Shown here piece by piece: positions 30,001-38,803 of a stretch of 64,000 nt of DNA. The stretch spans positions 6,041,754 through 6,105,753 of the forward strand of contig CAJINV010000005.1 in assembly GCA_905178155.1 (NCBI GenBank), given 5' to 3'. How positions within the stretch are numbered: position 1 is the first letter of the stretch; the number at the start of each line of letters is the position of its first letter. Source of the DNA: Amoebophrya sp. A120. Taxonomy: Eukaryota; Sar; Dinophyceae; Syndiniales; Amoebophryaceae. The notes below the pieces were generated by a model, which saw only the letters and a list, made by a program, of their open reading frames with translations, was not told the origin of the DNA and did not search any database. The translations under genes were made by a program, and so were the position numbers.

Positions 30001-33000
30001 TTACAGTGAAACAGTTTTTTCTCACGATACACAGACCTGCTTGTCCAAAACCAGAATCTCGGTGAACGAAATCAAAACGTCAAAGAGCGAATTCTCCGTG
30101 TTGATGCTCGTTGCCCTACTCGTTGTACTGCTTCTTGTTTTAGAAGAAACTGTCGTGGCTCTACCACTACTTCCACTCGTTCGCAGGGTGCTGCTGGATA
30201 CACTGGTGACAAAGCTGCGTCTTTTTGCACCAGCAGTTGCTCCAGTTGTAGAAGTACCAGCAGAATGATGAAAATCACCGCCTTGATGCTGTTCCAAAAC
30301 CTGCATCGCCGTTTTCCCTTGCGCGGCCACCATTGCGGCGGTGGGCGGGAGCTCTCTGTGGGCCGGATGGGGAATAGTGGTCATGGGGTTGAAGAGTTTC
30401 CCGTTCTTCACCAAAGTGCGCATCATGGACAACCCACCATTCGGTCCGTCGGACATGAGCAATCTGACAGTGATACGCGGAAATTGCAGGGTGAGTTTGT
30501 CACCCAGGATCGTGTTCTGGAGATAATTGTGGAAGTTGTCATGCTGAAGCGACAATCCAGACGGCGTCGAGTTGTGGTCACCTGTCATAATTCCTGGAGC
30601 CAACCTTCCGATCTCGATTAGACTGTCGGAGATTTGAATTCCACTGGCGTAGTCGTGACCAGACTTCCAAAGAGCGTGATACAGTTCCTCGGATAAGTTC
30701 ACGTCAGGGGCCGTGTTGTTTTTCGCACTCTTGTGATCTACGTAGTGCAAAGCGATTTGCCCGCAGGTACACCAATTGGTGCTGGTTTCCGAGAACGAAG
30801 TTGTCTGCTGTTGCCTCAGAGAATCAAAAACCGGCTTCTCCCCCTGCCACTCCCTCAACCCGGGGACGACATCTCGCAACCTATGGATTGCAAAAGTATT
30901 GCACTCGTATAAATGGATGACAAATTCCCCTAGCATGCGAAATGAAATTTGTAATGCGGATTTATTACCTTGAGAAAAAAAATTGTAATGCATGACTGCG
31001 AATACGAGTACGATACTTTTACACAGGATACAACCGGGTGTTGGACAAAATCTGCTCAAAATCCAGATTCGCGTCGTAGTCGAAGGGGGCGAAAAGTTTT
31101 TTCAACAGCTCAAAATCGGAGTTGAACCAGCGATCTAAAGTCTATCCACAGAAAAAAACCCATCCACATCCATTCTTGGCATGACAAACAAATTAATGAC
31201 TTGATACGTGTTTTGCATGACAAATTGGATGTGGATGGGTTTTTTTCTGTGCATAAAGTCTCCTGAATTTCCGAGGTGCGAAACCGGGTGTCGAGCTGGA
31301 TTTTGTTCGCGTGGACCAGTAGGACGGAGGAATTGTCGACAGAGTTTTTCCGCAAAAATATGCCGCGGTCTCTCGCCAATTCTTTCCGTCCTTGCGCGCC
31401 GCCGGTCGCAACAGTAGTAGACACAGCTCCACCAGCACTGCCATTTCCACTTTCTTCAACAGCATGATCTGAGTGGTCCTGGTTCAGCGTGACCAGAATT
31501 TCCTCCACATCCAGAGCGAAAAACGGCACAATTGGCTCGGTCTGCTTCCGTAATTTTTCATTCTTCTCCCACTCCAAAATCGATTCGACCAGAGATTTCG
31601 GAAATTTGTATTCGCTGTTGTCGTACACATACCCGGTTCCGTTCACCGCTCTCCGCGTGTTGCTCCTTTTCGTCGCAAGAAAAAACTGTTCCACTGCGAA
31701 CTTGTGATGCAGAAAGTGGATCGCAGAAGTGTGTGTCACGCTACACATGCAAGACAGTGGATTTCTAGCTGTGTTTTCCCGTAGGAACCCCGCATGGCAA
31801 ATTTCCGTTGTCATGTAAAACAAAATTGTGATGCAATACTTGCAAAATCCTTACAGTGAAACGCTTTTTTCGTAGGATACTTTTCAACTCGTCAACAATG
31901 TGGGTTCCCGAGTCTTCCGCGTACCATTCGTCGTCCTCTTCTAATTGAACGATAATTTTCTTCTCGTGCATGATCCCAGCACTCCCGGCGGTCGGGCTGA
32001 GACTGTCACTGTCTGCGCCGTCGTGGTGGACATGATCATGATCCATGGCGGAATCGATGTTGTCGTGGTCGTATTCCTATTCTGTACAAAAGTATCGTAC
32101 TTGTTACTCGTAGTAATCGCAGTCATGCATTACATTTCTCCATCCCAAGGTGAAAGAGCATGACAATTTCTATTTCTCATGCTGGCCGAATTTGTAATGC
32201 GATTTCTACTAGTACGATGCTTTTGCAATGCATAATTCCGATTCTAATTCCTTCGTCATGGCGAGAATCCTTTCCTCGGCGACCTTCTCGGAGATAGCCT
32301 GGCCGGCCGAGGAGAAGAAGGAGCTGAAGTAGCCTTGTATGCAATACAAATTTCCCGCACATGTACAAAATGCACCACAAATTTCCCTAAGACACTTGTC
32401 ATGCTGATTAAGATTGAAGGCGAGTTTTGTCATGCAAAAATAACCAGGAGCATTTGCACGTGAACGCGAAGGCGAAATATACTGGGGATACCTTGATGGC
32501 TCTCTGGTGCAGAAGCTGCAGTCCCCCCGTCGGAGGGAGTGGGCGTGTTGGTCAACGACGAGCCTCGAATTATGCGACGGCCCCCGGGAGATACATTAGA
32601 CGGCGACAAATCGTGGTCATCACGTGTGGAGCCACGGACACTCGGGCTACGGGATGGCACGGCACTCACAGCGCCACTTTGACGACCGGAGGAGACTGGG
32701 CCAGAATTACTACTAGATCCTGCTGGTGCATATTGCCCGTAGTTCACCATCACCGGTCTTCTGTACCCGTCTTCCAACATCTCAATGATGTCCATCCCAT
32801 CTCCTTCTTCGCTGTGCTCGGCGAGGAACGTGCCTAAAACGATTTTCAACACCGGCCGGATCTGCAGAAACGCCTTCCCCGTGAAAAACAAATCCTTGAT
32901 CACTGTTGGGCTGCCAGAAAACTTATCAGACGTGAAGATCCAATTCTTTTGCCCGGTGTTCGGAAGAAGCTCTGCGATTTTCGTGATGGTGGGCGTTTTG

Positions 33001-36000
33001 TTCGCAGAAGTTGTTGTGTTGTTTTCGCCACTAGTTCCGGCTTTCTTCACTGATTCTTTCGAAATCTCTTCTAGCAAAACCGCCGGCCCTTCTACCGCCA
33101 CCTGCTTTCCCTGGAGAAAGGATTTGCAATAAGTCACCCGCAGCCCGTCAGCACTTATACGCCAATGGGTGGATTTAGTTGGGTCTGTGCCTTTTAGTAA
33201 GCGGGAGGTGGAGGAAAAGAAATGTTTATTATTGTGCGCGACGGCGACGCTAGTAGCCGCGCCGCTGGTCGTTTTCGAATGCTTGTTCATCTGCAGGTAG
33301 AAGTTCTTGCTGTCCTTTGAAGACTGAAATACACCACTATTCTGACCAAAGAATATCCCACGAAAAAACTGTTTCACTGTGATGATTTTGCAAGATCTGC
33401 ATCACAAGTTTCTTTACACATGACGCAGAAAATTTGGCATGCGCGCTTCCAAAGGGAAAACACCGCTCAATAGTCAAGATCTTGCACGTGTAGCAAGACA
33501 AATAGTTCTGTGTTCCATTCTATGCATCACAAGTTCACAGTGAAACAGTTTTTTCTTGCGATAAAGAACGTGTCATCGTCAATCACCGGAGGGGAGAAGC
33601 TGCCGTCGTTAGCGTCAGCGAAACTCTCCGCGGTTTTGAAAAGCGGCACGCCACTCTGCAATTTTGTGGTGATATTGCTGCCTTCGTTTTGATGTTCCCC
33701 GAGTTCTTGTAGTTGCTCCCTCGGCGTTGTCATTTCTAGCTCTTCCCTCTCCGGATCGTGGATCGGGATTCGGTAAGAGTCCATGAAATCGTCGATTAAA
33801 TTTTCGTCGTCGTCATCATGGAACTCATCACCCTCACCTCGTCGTCGCTCCTTCCCGAGCTGCTGCATCATCATCCTTTCCTGCCTCTGCTGTTCAAAAG
33901 CCCACTTTCTCCTCGCTTTTTCTTTGCAAGCGCAGTTGCAAAGGCGGTCCCCCGGGATTAAATCTGCGGTCAGTTCCGGAATGAAAACCTCCACATGCTG
34001 GTAGAGAATAAAACGCCACCCTGGTGTTGTCGGGTTCTGTCGGTTTTTCTCGAGTTTCGCAAGGACGGAAATTGGTAGGACAGTGCTTGATGTCGTGCTA
34101 GTACTACCATCTTGTTGCGGCGTCTTTGACGGTTGTTTGGAAGAACCCAAAGATGAAGCAAAAACCGGTCGTTTCGCTTTCTTCATCACTGTGTTCCACC
34201 TGTTATTCGAGCAGTGATACAGCCCGACGTTCCCCAGTACCCTCTCCATCTCCGTGGGGAGTTTTAGATCCTTGCTGGCGGACGCTGACACCGGTACTTC
34301 GAACTCCAATCGCGCTTGAATCTCGCTGTCATGAGGCGCTGATGCGTCGCTGTCGGGGTAGTAGTCCGAGAGCTGAAGCTTTTGTTCCGTGGCGGCTATC
34401 TCTACGAGTCGGGGCGGGGGTTTTGTGCCAGAGGATAGCGAAGCGGAAGATGATCCTGGTCCAGTGTTAGTAGCAGCACTACCTCCGTCAACAGTTGTTC
34501 CTACCGTCGAGGATGTTGTCGATAACGCAGGAGCTCCACCACCACTACTTATCCGGAAAAACGACAACACCGCGTGCGCCGGGCGCCAGAGAGACGTTGG
34601 CACACCGAACCCAGCTTTATCGACGTGATGCGCAGGAGCGCCAGCATCGGATGCAGCTTGTTTTCCATTTCCCGCACGACCTCCTGTGATAATTCCCTTC
34701 TCATACTTCCGTACTTTCTCGACGAACTCCTTTTCCGAAGCTAGAGCGCGCAAATCCAAAACATAGTTCGTCGCAATCCGGTTCTCCATCTCATGTAGCT
34801 CCGCCTTCGCATAGCCGAACAAGTCCTGCATGGACCCGCTAAACCCGAAGTGGTAGTCGGAGTAAAGTATGGAAGCCTCAGAATGGAAATCCTCAAAGTG
34901 GAAATGATTTGTGATGCATGAAATGCGACACCAAAAAGACTGTGTTGCAGAGAACGCAATGGAGGCCGATTATTGTGCTTCTACGGGTTCAGAATTGGGC
35001 TGCTGATTAGCACGAGAGACGGGCACCCCTTTGCCTAACTAGCATGACAGACACGTTTTAAGTGCCCGGGAAATTTGTCATGCGCCGACTAGAAATGGTG
35101 CTTCGACTGGAGTCGTTTTTTTGCATCGCAAATTATATTCCACTTTGAGGATTTCCATTCTGAGGCTGTCATATAAAGCAGCAAATACTTCCTCGCCAAC
35201 TCTTCCGTCGGCGGCTTCAGCATCTCCTTGGGCGTCCCGAGGCCATACTGTGGCAAAGACATGATCTTCAACACTTGCGTGTACCAGAGGACCATGAGAC
35301 ACCTCCTTCCGTAGACCAAATGGTGAACGTAGTCGGTGAGAGACTCTTTGAGCGTGAACAGAGACTGAGATTTTGATGTTCCAGAACTAGTCAGGAGGCC
35401 CCCGCTTACGTGGTTCTTTTCCGACCGCAGAATCTTCAAGTTCACCCCCATGCCCGGATCTAAATTTCGCGATTTCCCAATGTAGAACTTGCTCCACTGC
35501 TTTAACAGAATCTCCATCTTTATCGGTTGATTCGTGATCCGCCAGTGCGAATTGTCGAAGTCCCCGCGCCAGAGATTCGTCTCCAAGTTCGTGCCCCAGG
35601 GAGGGAGAGGAGGGGAGGAAGAAGTAGATGTAGAATTATGTGCATGATAGTCCCTTGCCTGCTTTTCCTGCTGTTCCACGGTCGGCCAGGTACCGAAATA
35701 CGCGTCGACGTCGCGACAGAGGATGAGCTTCACCCACAAGTCGAGGTTATCCCGCGCTTTTTTGTCGAAACACGTCGCGTCGGAATAGGATTCGGAGAGG
35801 AACTCCTTCGCGTTTGCGGAAGATTTATTCGGAACTCCACCTGGTCCCCCGGTCGTGCTGGACGAAGTTCGGATGTTTAGTTTAGAACTACCTGCAGACG
35901 ACGATACAACCCCGGTAGAAGAGGCGGCATAAGGATTCTGGAAGTTCACACAAGCCCGGCATGGCCGATCCCAGGTGCACTCGTCATCTGATGTGGTGAT

Positions 36001-38050
36001 GATGTCGTGAAATCATTTTCATTCATCCGCGCATCCAAAAATAAAGAGCGCGAGCATTCGCATTGCAATCAAAACTATTAACAAAACTCTTCATCTATAC
36101 TCCCCGTCTCTTTCTGTCCGCAACACCACCGCATTTTCCTCCCTATGCATTGCAAATATGTCTGGGTCGGGAAGAGTGCAAACTTGTGATGCGCATTTCA
36201 CAAGACACACAAATCTCTCATGCACAGGTAGCATAAGTCCCCCACTTTCTGCCACCAAAATGGGGGATTTGCCATGCGGATTAGGCATTGCGGAGCCTTG
36301 ACCTTCTCGAGACCTGTGATGCTAGGGCTTCCATGCCAGGAGACCTTCTGTGTCATACAAAAACAGCATGACTCTTCCAGACCACCAGGACATATTTGCA
36401 TTTGATACTCCCACTGCTCGCCCCATTCTCCCCGTAGTACTCCCCCTCCGGTCGGACCAGCTTGCAATCCGATATGGCGCTCTCAATCGTTCTTACATTC
36501 TCAAGTGTTACATGAATTTGTGATGCAAGAATGGCAAAATTGAAAGGAAAACGCTTGCGCCTCTTGCATTACAGCTTTGCTGGCGCAGATTCATCTCAGC
36601 CCGTTTGGCCCTTCGAGTATTTGTCATGCGAAGCAGCTTGACCGGCGTGTGGATCCTGATTGTAAACTTGCATGACAAATTCGGGTAACAGTTGAGAATG
36701 TAACGTTTGAGAACACCATATCCGAGTTCACCAAGTTTTCCTCTGGATCGGAGAAGGATAAATACTTTATCCGAACCGCAAAAAACACCTTGCCCGAATC
36801 CAAGGAGAAATTCCTTGGGCAGTCATATGCATTGCAAAAAGCATCGTGCTCGTAGTATTGCAATACAAATTAGGTCAGCATGAGCATGACAAACAAAATT
36901 TTTTGTCACAGCATGGAAAACAAAATTTGTCATGCTGATGTAGCTTAAAAAATAAATTTGTCTTGCATGACTGCAATTAGTACGAGTAAGATGCTTTTGC
37001 ATGCACAGGATAAGTCGTCCAAAATCACCACATTCGCCTCGTGGACGGTCAGCCGCATGTACCGTTTCATCTTGATGAGCAACGCCTGGATCTGGTTAGG
37101 CTTTTTCTTGAAGTAGTCGGAGAGGAATCTTTGTTTGTATTTCTTCGCATATTCTGCCATCCTCCTCGCCTTCTCGTCCCATTTCGACGGCGGCAGGAAC
37201 TTCAACTCCAAGTGCACTCCGTGCACGTCGATTTCGAAGGGTTCTTTCTTCGGGGAGGTACTAGTACTTGTTCCGGCTTGATGTTCTTCTCCCTCCGTGT
37301 TTTCAAGTAAAGTCTCCCACTTGAACCTGACCGAGATCTTCCTGTATGGGAGTGTCAGGATTGATCGACAAAGTTGAAATGATTTGTAATGCATAAAATC
37401 GATACCAGTTAGAAGCCGAGCCCAGTTTCCAAGCGGTGCATGACAAATTTCGGCACCGTCTAAATCCAGTTTGTCATGCTGTTTAGGGACAGAAGGCGTC
37501 TTTTGTCATGCTACTTTAGCAGCTCTCTCGCAGACCCCAAACAGGCTGACCGTCGGCCTCACTTGCCATCCCTGCAAGAGAGGCACTGCATGCCTTCGCC
37601 TTGCAATTCCTGCATGAGAAATTATTTCAACTTTGACGATTTCAATCCTGACACTCCCATATCCTGATCGTCCCGCGCACCACCGTGAAGGGAAGAACAT
37701 CTGCGAAGAGGAGGGATAACAGCTCATCCGACAGCTTCACGTTCCACAATTCGATTGTCTATGGAGTGCAAAAGTATCGTGGTACTCGTATAAATGCATG
37801 ACAAATTCCCTCAGCATGAGAAATTAAATGCATTTGTAATGCGGATTTACCTTAAGAAAAGGATTTGTAATGCATGAGTGCAATACGAAGACGATACTTT
37901 TGCACAGGATATTGTCGGCCGGTCTTTGAAAAACTCGCCGGAAAAATTATTACCCCAATCGATTCCAATCGCTTTCTTCAGTAGCTTCTTCACAATCGGC
38001 AGGCGGAGGGCGAACACGCCTCCTAAGGAGGCGAAAAACTTGGAGGACAT
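1..38050 (-). CDS. VPS13: Giant VPS13-family bridge-like lipid transfer protein, 3' end outside window
   Basis: VPS13 proteins form long hydrophobic grooves that move phospholipids between membranes at organelle contact sites. The ATG is at 38050. Seen: a chorein-type N-terminus over about residues 1-190, with the pieces IELWNVKLSDELL, LPFTVVRGTI and PFEIDVHGVHLELKF; a KYLLLY motif near residue 523; and Asn-containing repeats resembling the VAB/SHR-binding region over roughly residues 5970-7830 and later (for example TSTVMIYNHTGVPFQVRIEP, APYSYAHIPLHWF, TLLNQTRAALEIS). Thirty exons are the intervals between the 28 introner elements listed below plus one GT-AG intron at 35988-36100. Removing each element with one 5-bp duplication keeps one frame for 31,795 nt, that is 10,598 codons, and the gene still runs off the window start. 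Family members are usually 3,000-4,500 residues; the excess here is mostly Ser/Gly/Ala/Thr-rich low-complexity insertion between conserved blocks. The C-terminal domains are not in the window. Family assignment is firm at the N-terminus; domain limits further on are inference. Confidence 0.9.
151..306. mobile_element. Introner element, family A
   Basis: Intron of VPS13. Mirrored ends TATCCTGTGCAAAAG and CTTTTGCACAGGATA, 5-bp duplication AGTAG on both sides. Excision with one duplication copy gives an open frame. Only 36 bp separate it from the next element. Confidence 0.9.
343..656. mobile_element. Introner element, family C
   Basis: Intron of VPS13. Long inverted repeat starting TATGGGAGTGTCAGGAT and ending with its decayed complement at CCATA. 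Duplication CTACT. Excision restores the frame KASSRKSKSATKSTSQ. Confidence 0.9.
2901..3162. mobile_element. Introner element, family B
   Basis: Intron of VPS13. Inverted-repeat core ATGTCTGGGTCTGGAAG / CTTCCAGACCCAGACAT inside TATCA...TTGATA ends. Duplication GTCCG. Excision joins KSG to LPYNHNALQIRLQ in frame. Confidence 0.9.
5924..6081. mobile_element. Introner element, family A
   Basis: Intron of VPS13. The left end CATCCTGTGC has lost the usual initial T; the right end is GCAGTTCATA. Duplication TGTTT. Excision joins QEISK to QDELEFD in frame. Confidence 0.88.
9221..9331. mobile_element. Introner element, family D (short)
   Basis: Intron of VPS13, 111 bp, among the shortest seen. Ends TATCCCCTGAAAATTAACCA and TGGTTAATTTTCAGGGAATA. 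Duplication CATCC. Excision joins SPNWM to RDLILLEQ in frame. Confidence 0.9.
14788..15057. mobile_element. Introner element, family B
   Basis: Intron of VPS13. Left copy of the family core is interrupted (TGTCTCCTGGGTCTGGAAG); right end AGACCCAGACATTTTTGCA. Duplication GGTGA. Together with the next element it leaves a 52-nt exon. Confidence 0.9.
15110..15331. mobile_element. Introner element, family G
   Basis: Intron of VPS13. Ends TATGACAGCGCACAACTCCC and AGCTGTGCACTGTCATA, with a CCCCCTCCCCCTC / GAGGGGGAGGGG pair inside. Duplication TCAAA. Excision joins RLKD to LKRLKNMLTDD in frame. Confidence 0.9.
16111..16418. mobile_element. Introner element, family C
   Basis: Intron of VPS13. Left end TATGGATGTGTCAGAGTTGA, right end AATCCTGACACTCCCATA. 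Duplication CCGTG. Excision joins NALDGGCTV to LIDMFSVTRGE in frame. Confidence 0.9.
18039..18275. mobile_element. Introner element, family F
   Basis: Intron of VPS13. Ends TATGGGGCTCTCAAACGTTA and AGTTGAGAGCTCCATA, with CATTCTCAAGTGTTACATG paired to its near complement. Duplication CTGCG. Excision joins KPATSQ to GRTGMTRITSS in frame. Confidence 0.9.
21267..21524. mobile_element. Introner element, family B
   Basis: Intron of VPS13. Left ATGTCTGGGTCTAAAG, right TTCCAGACCCAGACACATTT, ends TATCA...GCATA. Duplication GTGGA. Excision joins TAMFVST to WAQFEELDELL in frame. Confidence 0.9.
22642..22797. mobile_element. Introner element, family J
   Basis: Intron of VPS13. Starts TATCCACAGGAAAT, ends AATTTGTATTGCATA; only the outermost bases are mirrored. 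It is in the opposite orientation to its relative at 32338-32490. Duplication TGTGA. Excision joins VVHPKLT to DESVGGGG in frame. Confidence 0.85.
24252..24401. mobile_element. Introner element, family A
   Basis: Intron of VPS13. Ends TATGTACTGCAAAGGTAT and ATACTTTTGCACAGGATA. Duplication AATCT. Inner sequence inverted relative to the copy at 151-306. Excision joins LLSVQI to FDVRFSQTK in frame. Confidence 0.9.
25198..25460. mobile_element. Introner element, family B
   Basis: Intron of VPS13. Left ATGTCTGGGTCTGGAAGAG, right CTCTTCCAGACATCCAGGGA, ends TATCAAATGC and GCAATGCATA. Duplication AAATG. Excision joins LRLRFSI to LPDCDTLAS in frame. Confidence 0.9.
25645..25953. mobile_element. Introner element, family C
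   Basis: Intron of VPS13. Left TATGGGTGTGTCAGGA, right TTTCAATCCTGACAGTTCCA followed by TA. Duplication GGTAA. Excision joins KKFSLDLP to LLVLVIPPP in frame. Confidence 0.9.
27292..27444. mobile_element. Introner element, family A
   Basis: Intron of VPS13. Ends TATGAACTGCAAAACCAAAA and CGATACTTTTGCACAGGATA. Duplication TAGCA. Excision joins MDIATDPA to TTSSTTEESS in frame. Confidence 0.9.
29820..30029. mobile_element. Introner element, family E
   Basis: Intron of VPS13. Ends TATCCCACGAAAAAACTGTT and AACAGTTTTTTCTCACGATA, continuing as TCACTGTGA / TTACAGTGA. Duplication CACAG. Excision joins LDKQVC to AVNLQNLELR in frame. Confidence 0.9.
30882..31030. mobile_element. Introner element, family A
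   Basis: Intron of VPS13. Ends TATGGATTGCAAAAGTAT and ATACTTTTACACAGGATA. Duplication CAACC. This is the only one of the 28 VPS13 elements whose duplication (GGTTG on the coding strand) would also allow a GT...AG placement of the splice sites. Confidence 0.9.
31143..31255. mobile_element. Introner element, family D (short)
   Basis: Intron of VPS13, 113 bp. Left TATCCACAGAAAAAAACCCA, right TGGGTTTTTTTCTGTGCATA. Duplication AAGTC. Excision joins TSEIQE to TLDRWFNSDFELL in frame. Confidence 0.9.
31671..31879. mobile_element. Introner element, family E
   Basis: Intron of VPS13. Left end eroded (CGTCGCAAGAAAAAACTG), right end CGCTTTTTTCGTAGGATA. Duplication CTTTT. Excision joins HIVDELK to RSNTRRAVNGTG in frame. 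Confidence 0.88.
32078..32234. mobile_element. Introner element, family A
   Basis: Intron of VPS13. Ends TATTCTGTACAAAAGTATCG and CGATGCTTTTGCAATGCATA. Duplication ATTCC. Excision joins TKELESE to YDHDNIDSAMD in frame. Confidence 0.9.
32338..32490. mobile_element. Introner element, family J
   Basis: Intron of VPS13. Starts TATGCAATACAAATTTCC, ends ATATACTGGGGATA; the long inverted repeat of the other families is missing. Duplication CCTTG. Excision joins SAPESHQG to YFSSFFSSAGQ in frame. Confidence 0.88.
33354..33563. mobile_element. Introner element, family E
   Basis: Intron of VPS13. Ends TATCCCACGAAAAAACTGTT and AACAGTTTTTTCTTGCGATA. Duplication AAGAA. About 80 percent alike by eye to the copy at 29820. 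Excision joins IDDDTFF to GQNSGVFQSS in frame. Confidence 0.9.
34868..35173. mobile_element. Introner element, family C variant
   Basis: Intron of VPS13. Long inverted repeat: TATGGAAGCCTCAGAATGGA at left, TCCATTCTGAGGCTGTCATA at right. Duplication TAAAG. The middle resembles family C although the tips differ. Excision joins RKYLLLY to SDYHFGFSG in frame. Confidence 0.9.
35988..36100 (-). other. Canonical GT-AG intron in VPS13
   Basis: On the coding strand the intron begins GTATAG and ends CATCAG, 113 nt. It has no terminal inverted repeat and no flanking duplication. Joining its ends continues the frame (ETG, then DECTWDRPCRACVNFQNPY). Without splicing, a TAA stop is met 27 nt after the donor. 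It shows that ordinary spliceosomal introns coexist with introner elements in this gene. Confidence 0.8.
36144..36407. mobile_element. Introner element, family B
   Basis: Intron of VPS13. Left ATGTCTGGGTCGGGAAGAG, right CTCTTCCAGACCACCAGGAC, ends TATGCATTGC and GCATTTGATA. Duplication CTCCC. Excision joins ENGASSG to RKMRWCCGQ in frame. Confidence 0.9.
36473..36720. mobile_element. Introner element, family F
   Basis: Intron of VPS13. Ends TATGGCGCTCTCAATCG and CGTTTGAGAACACCATA, with CATTCTCAAGTGTTACATG / GTAACAGTTGAGAATG inside. Duplication TCCGA. Excision joins EENLVNSD to CKLVRPEGEYY in frame. Confidence 0.9.
36826..37012. mobile_element. Introner element, family A
   Basis: Intron of VPS13. 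Ends TATGCATTGCAAAAAGCATC and GATGCTTTTGCATGCACAGG followed by ATA. Duplication AGTCA/AGTCG, one mismatch. Excision joins ANVVILDD to CPRNFSLDSG in frame. Confidence 0.88.
37345..37661. mobile_element. Introner element, family C
   Basis: Intron of VPS13, 317 bp, the longest element here. Left TATGGGAGTGTCAGGATTGA, right TCAATCCTGACACTCCCATA, perfect over the tips. Duplication TCCTG. Excision joins VVRGTIR to KISVRFKWE in frame. Confidence 0.92.
37760..37911. mobile_element. Introner element, family A
   Basis: First intron of VPS13. Ends TATGGAGTGCAAAAGTATCG and CGATACTTTTGCACAGGATA. Duplication TTGTC. Excision joins FFKDRPT to IELWNVKLSDE in frame. Confidence 0.92.
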
Positions 38051-38803
38051 GGTAGGTTTGTGGCTTGTGGCTCGCCTACTCTACGAGGAAGGATGTGAAC
38101 TGTTCAAATGTCGGCAAAAAAGTCCTCCTCGTCCTGCAGACGAGGCAGTATGGTTATGACCTACATCCTGGGTGGGGGGTCGCCTATGGGAAAAGAAAGT
38201 ATGTAGTTGAGTCAAATCACCACATCAAAAATTTGACTCGTCGTCAGTGGTATCTGAAAAAATTTGACGCACGACGGCACAGCGGTATCTGAAACCAAGA
38301 AAACACACTTCCACATCTGGTACCAGACAGAGCGGAACAAACAAAAGCTACGATTTCAAACCGGGATTGGAAACGATCAAAGCGACTTGCTCAGTTGGCT
38401 CCACCACATCACGATCGTTCAACAAACGGAAAAAGTTTAAAGAGGAGCGAATCAGGAGACAAAGCAAGATGAGAACATGTTCGTGCCGTCGTGAAGGAAC
38501 TACCGTGCGTTTGTTCCTCGTTTGGTCCTCCGGCTTGCTGAGCTATTCTTGTTTTCGTGTTGGTTTTTTTTTAAAGATGCTGACACGTCAGGTGAAATCG
38601 TGTTCCTCCTCGTGGTTCTCCTGTAGATCCTCTACTTGTGTGATCAAACAGCGCGGGGTAAGTGCTTACTACTGCGAGCGAAAGGTAATTGCGTCCACCT
38701 GTGAAAGATGTTCCTCAAGATCTTCAGCAGGTATGCGTACAGGGTCTGTTCTTCCAGAGCACCTTCTACTTCTTCCGCTTCTTGTTGACCACCACCGCCA
38801 TTA
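38051..38803. other. Intergenic, VPS13 upstream region
   Basis: Lies between the VPS13 start and the end of the U1A-like gene. It should hold the VPS13 promoter and 5' UTR and the 3' UTR of the U1A-like gene. No introner element, no recognisable promoter motif and no credible coding sequence seen. Confidence 0.6.
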
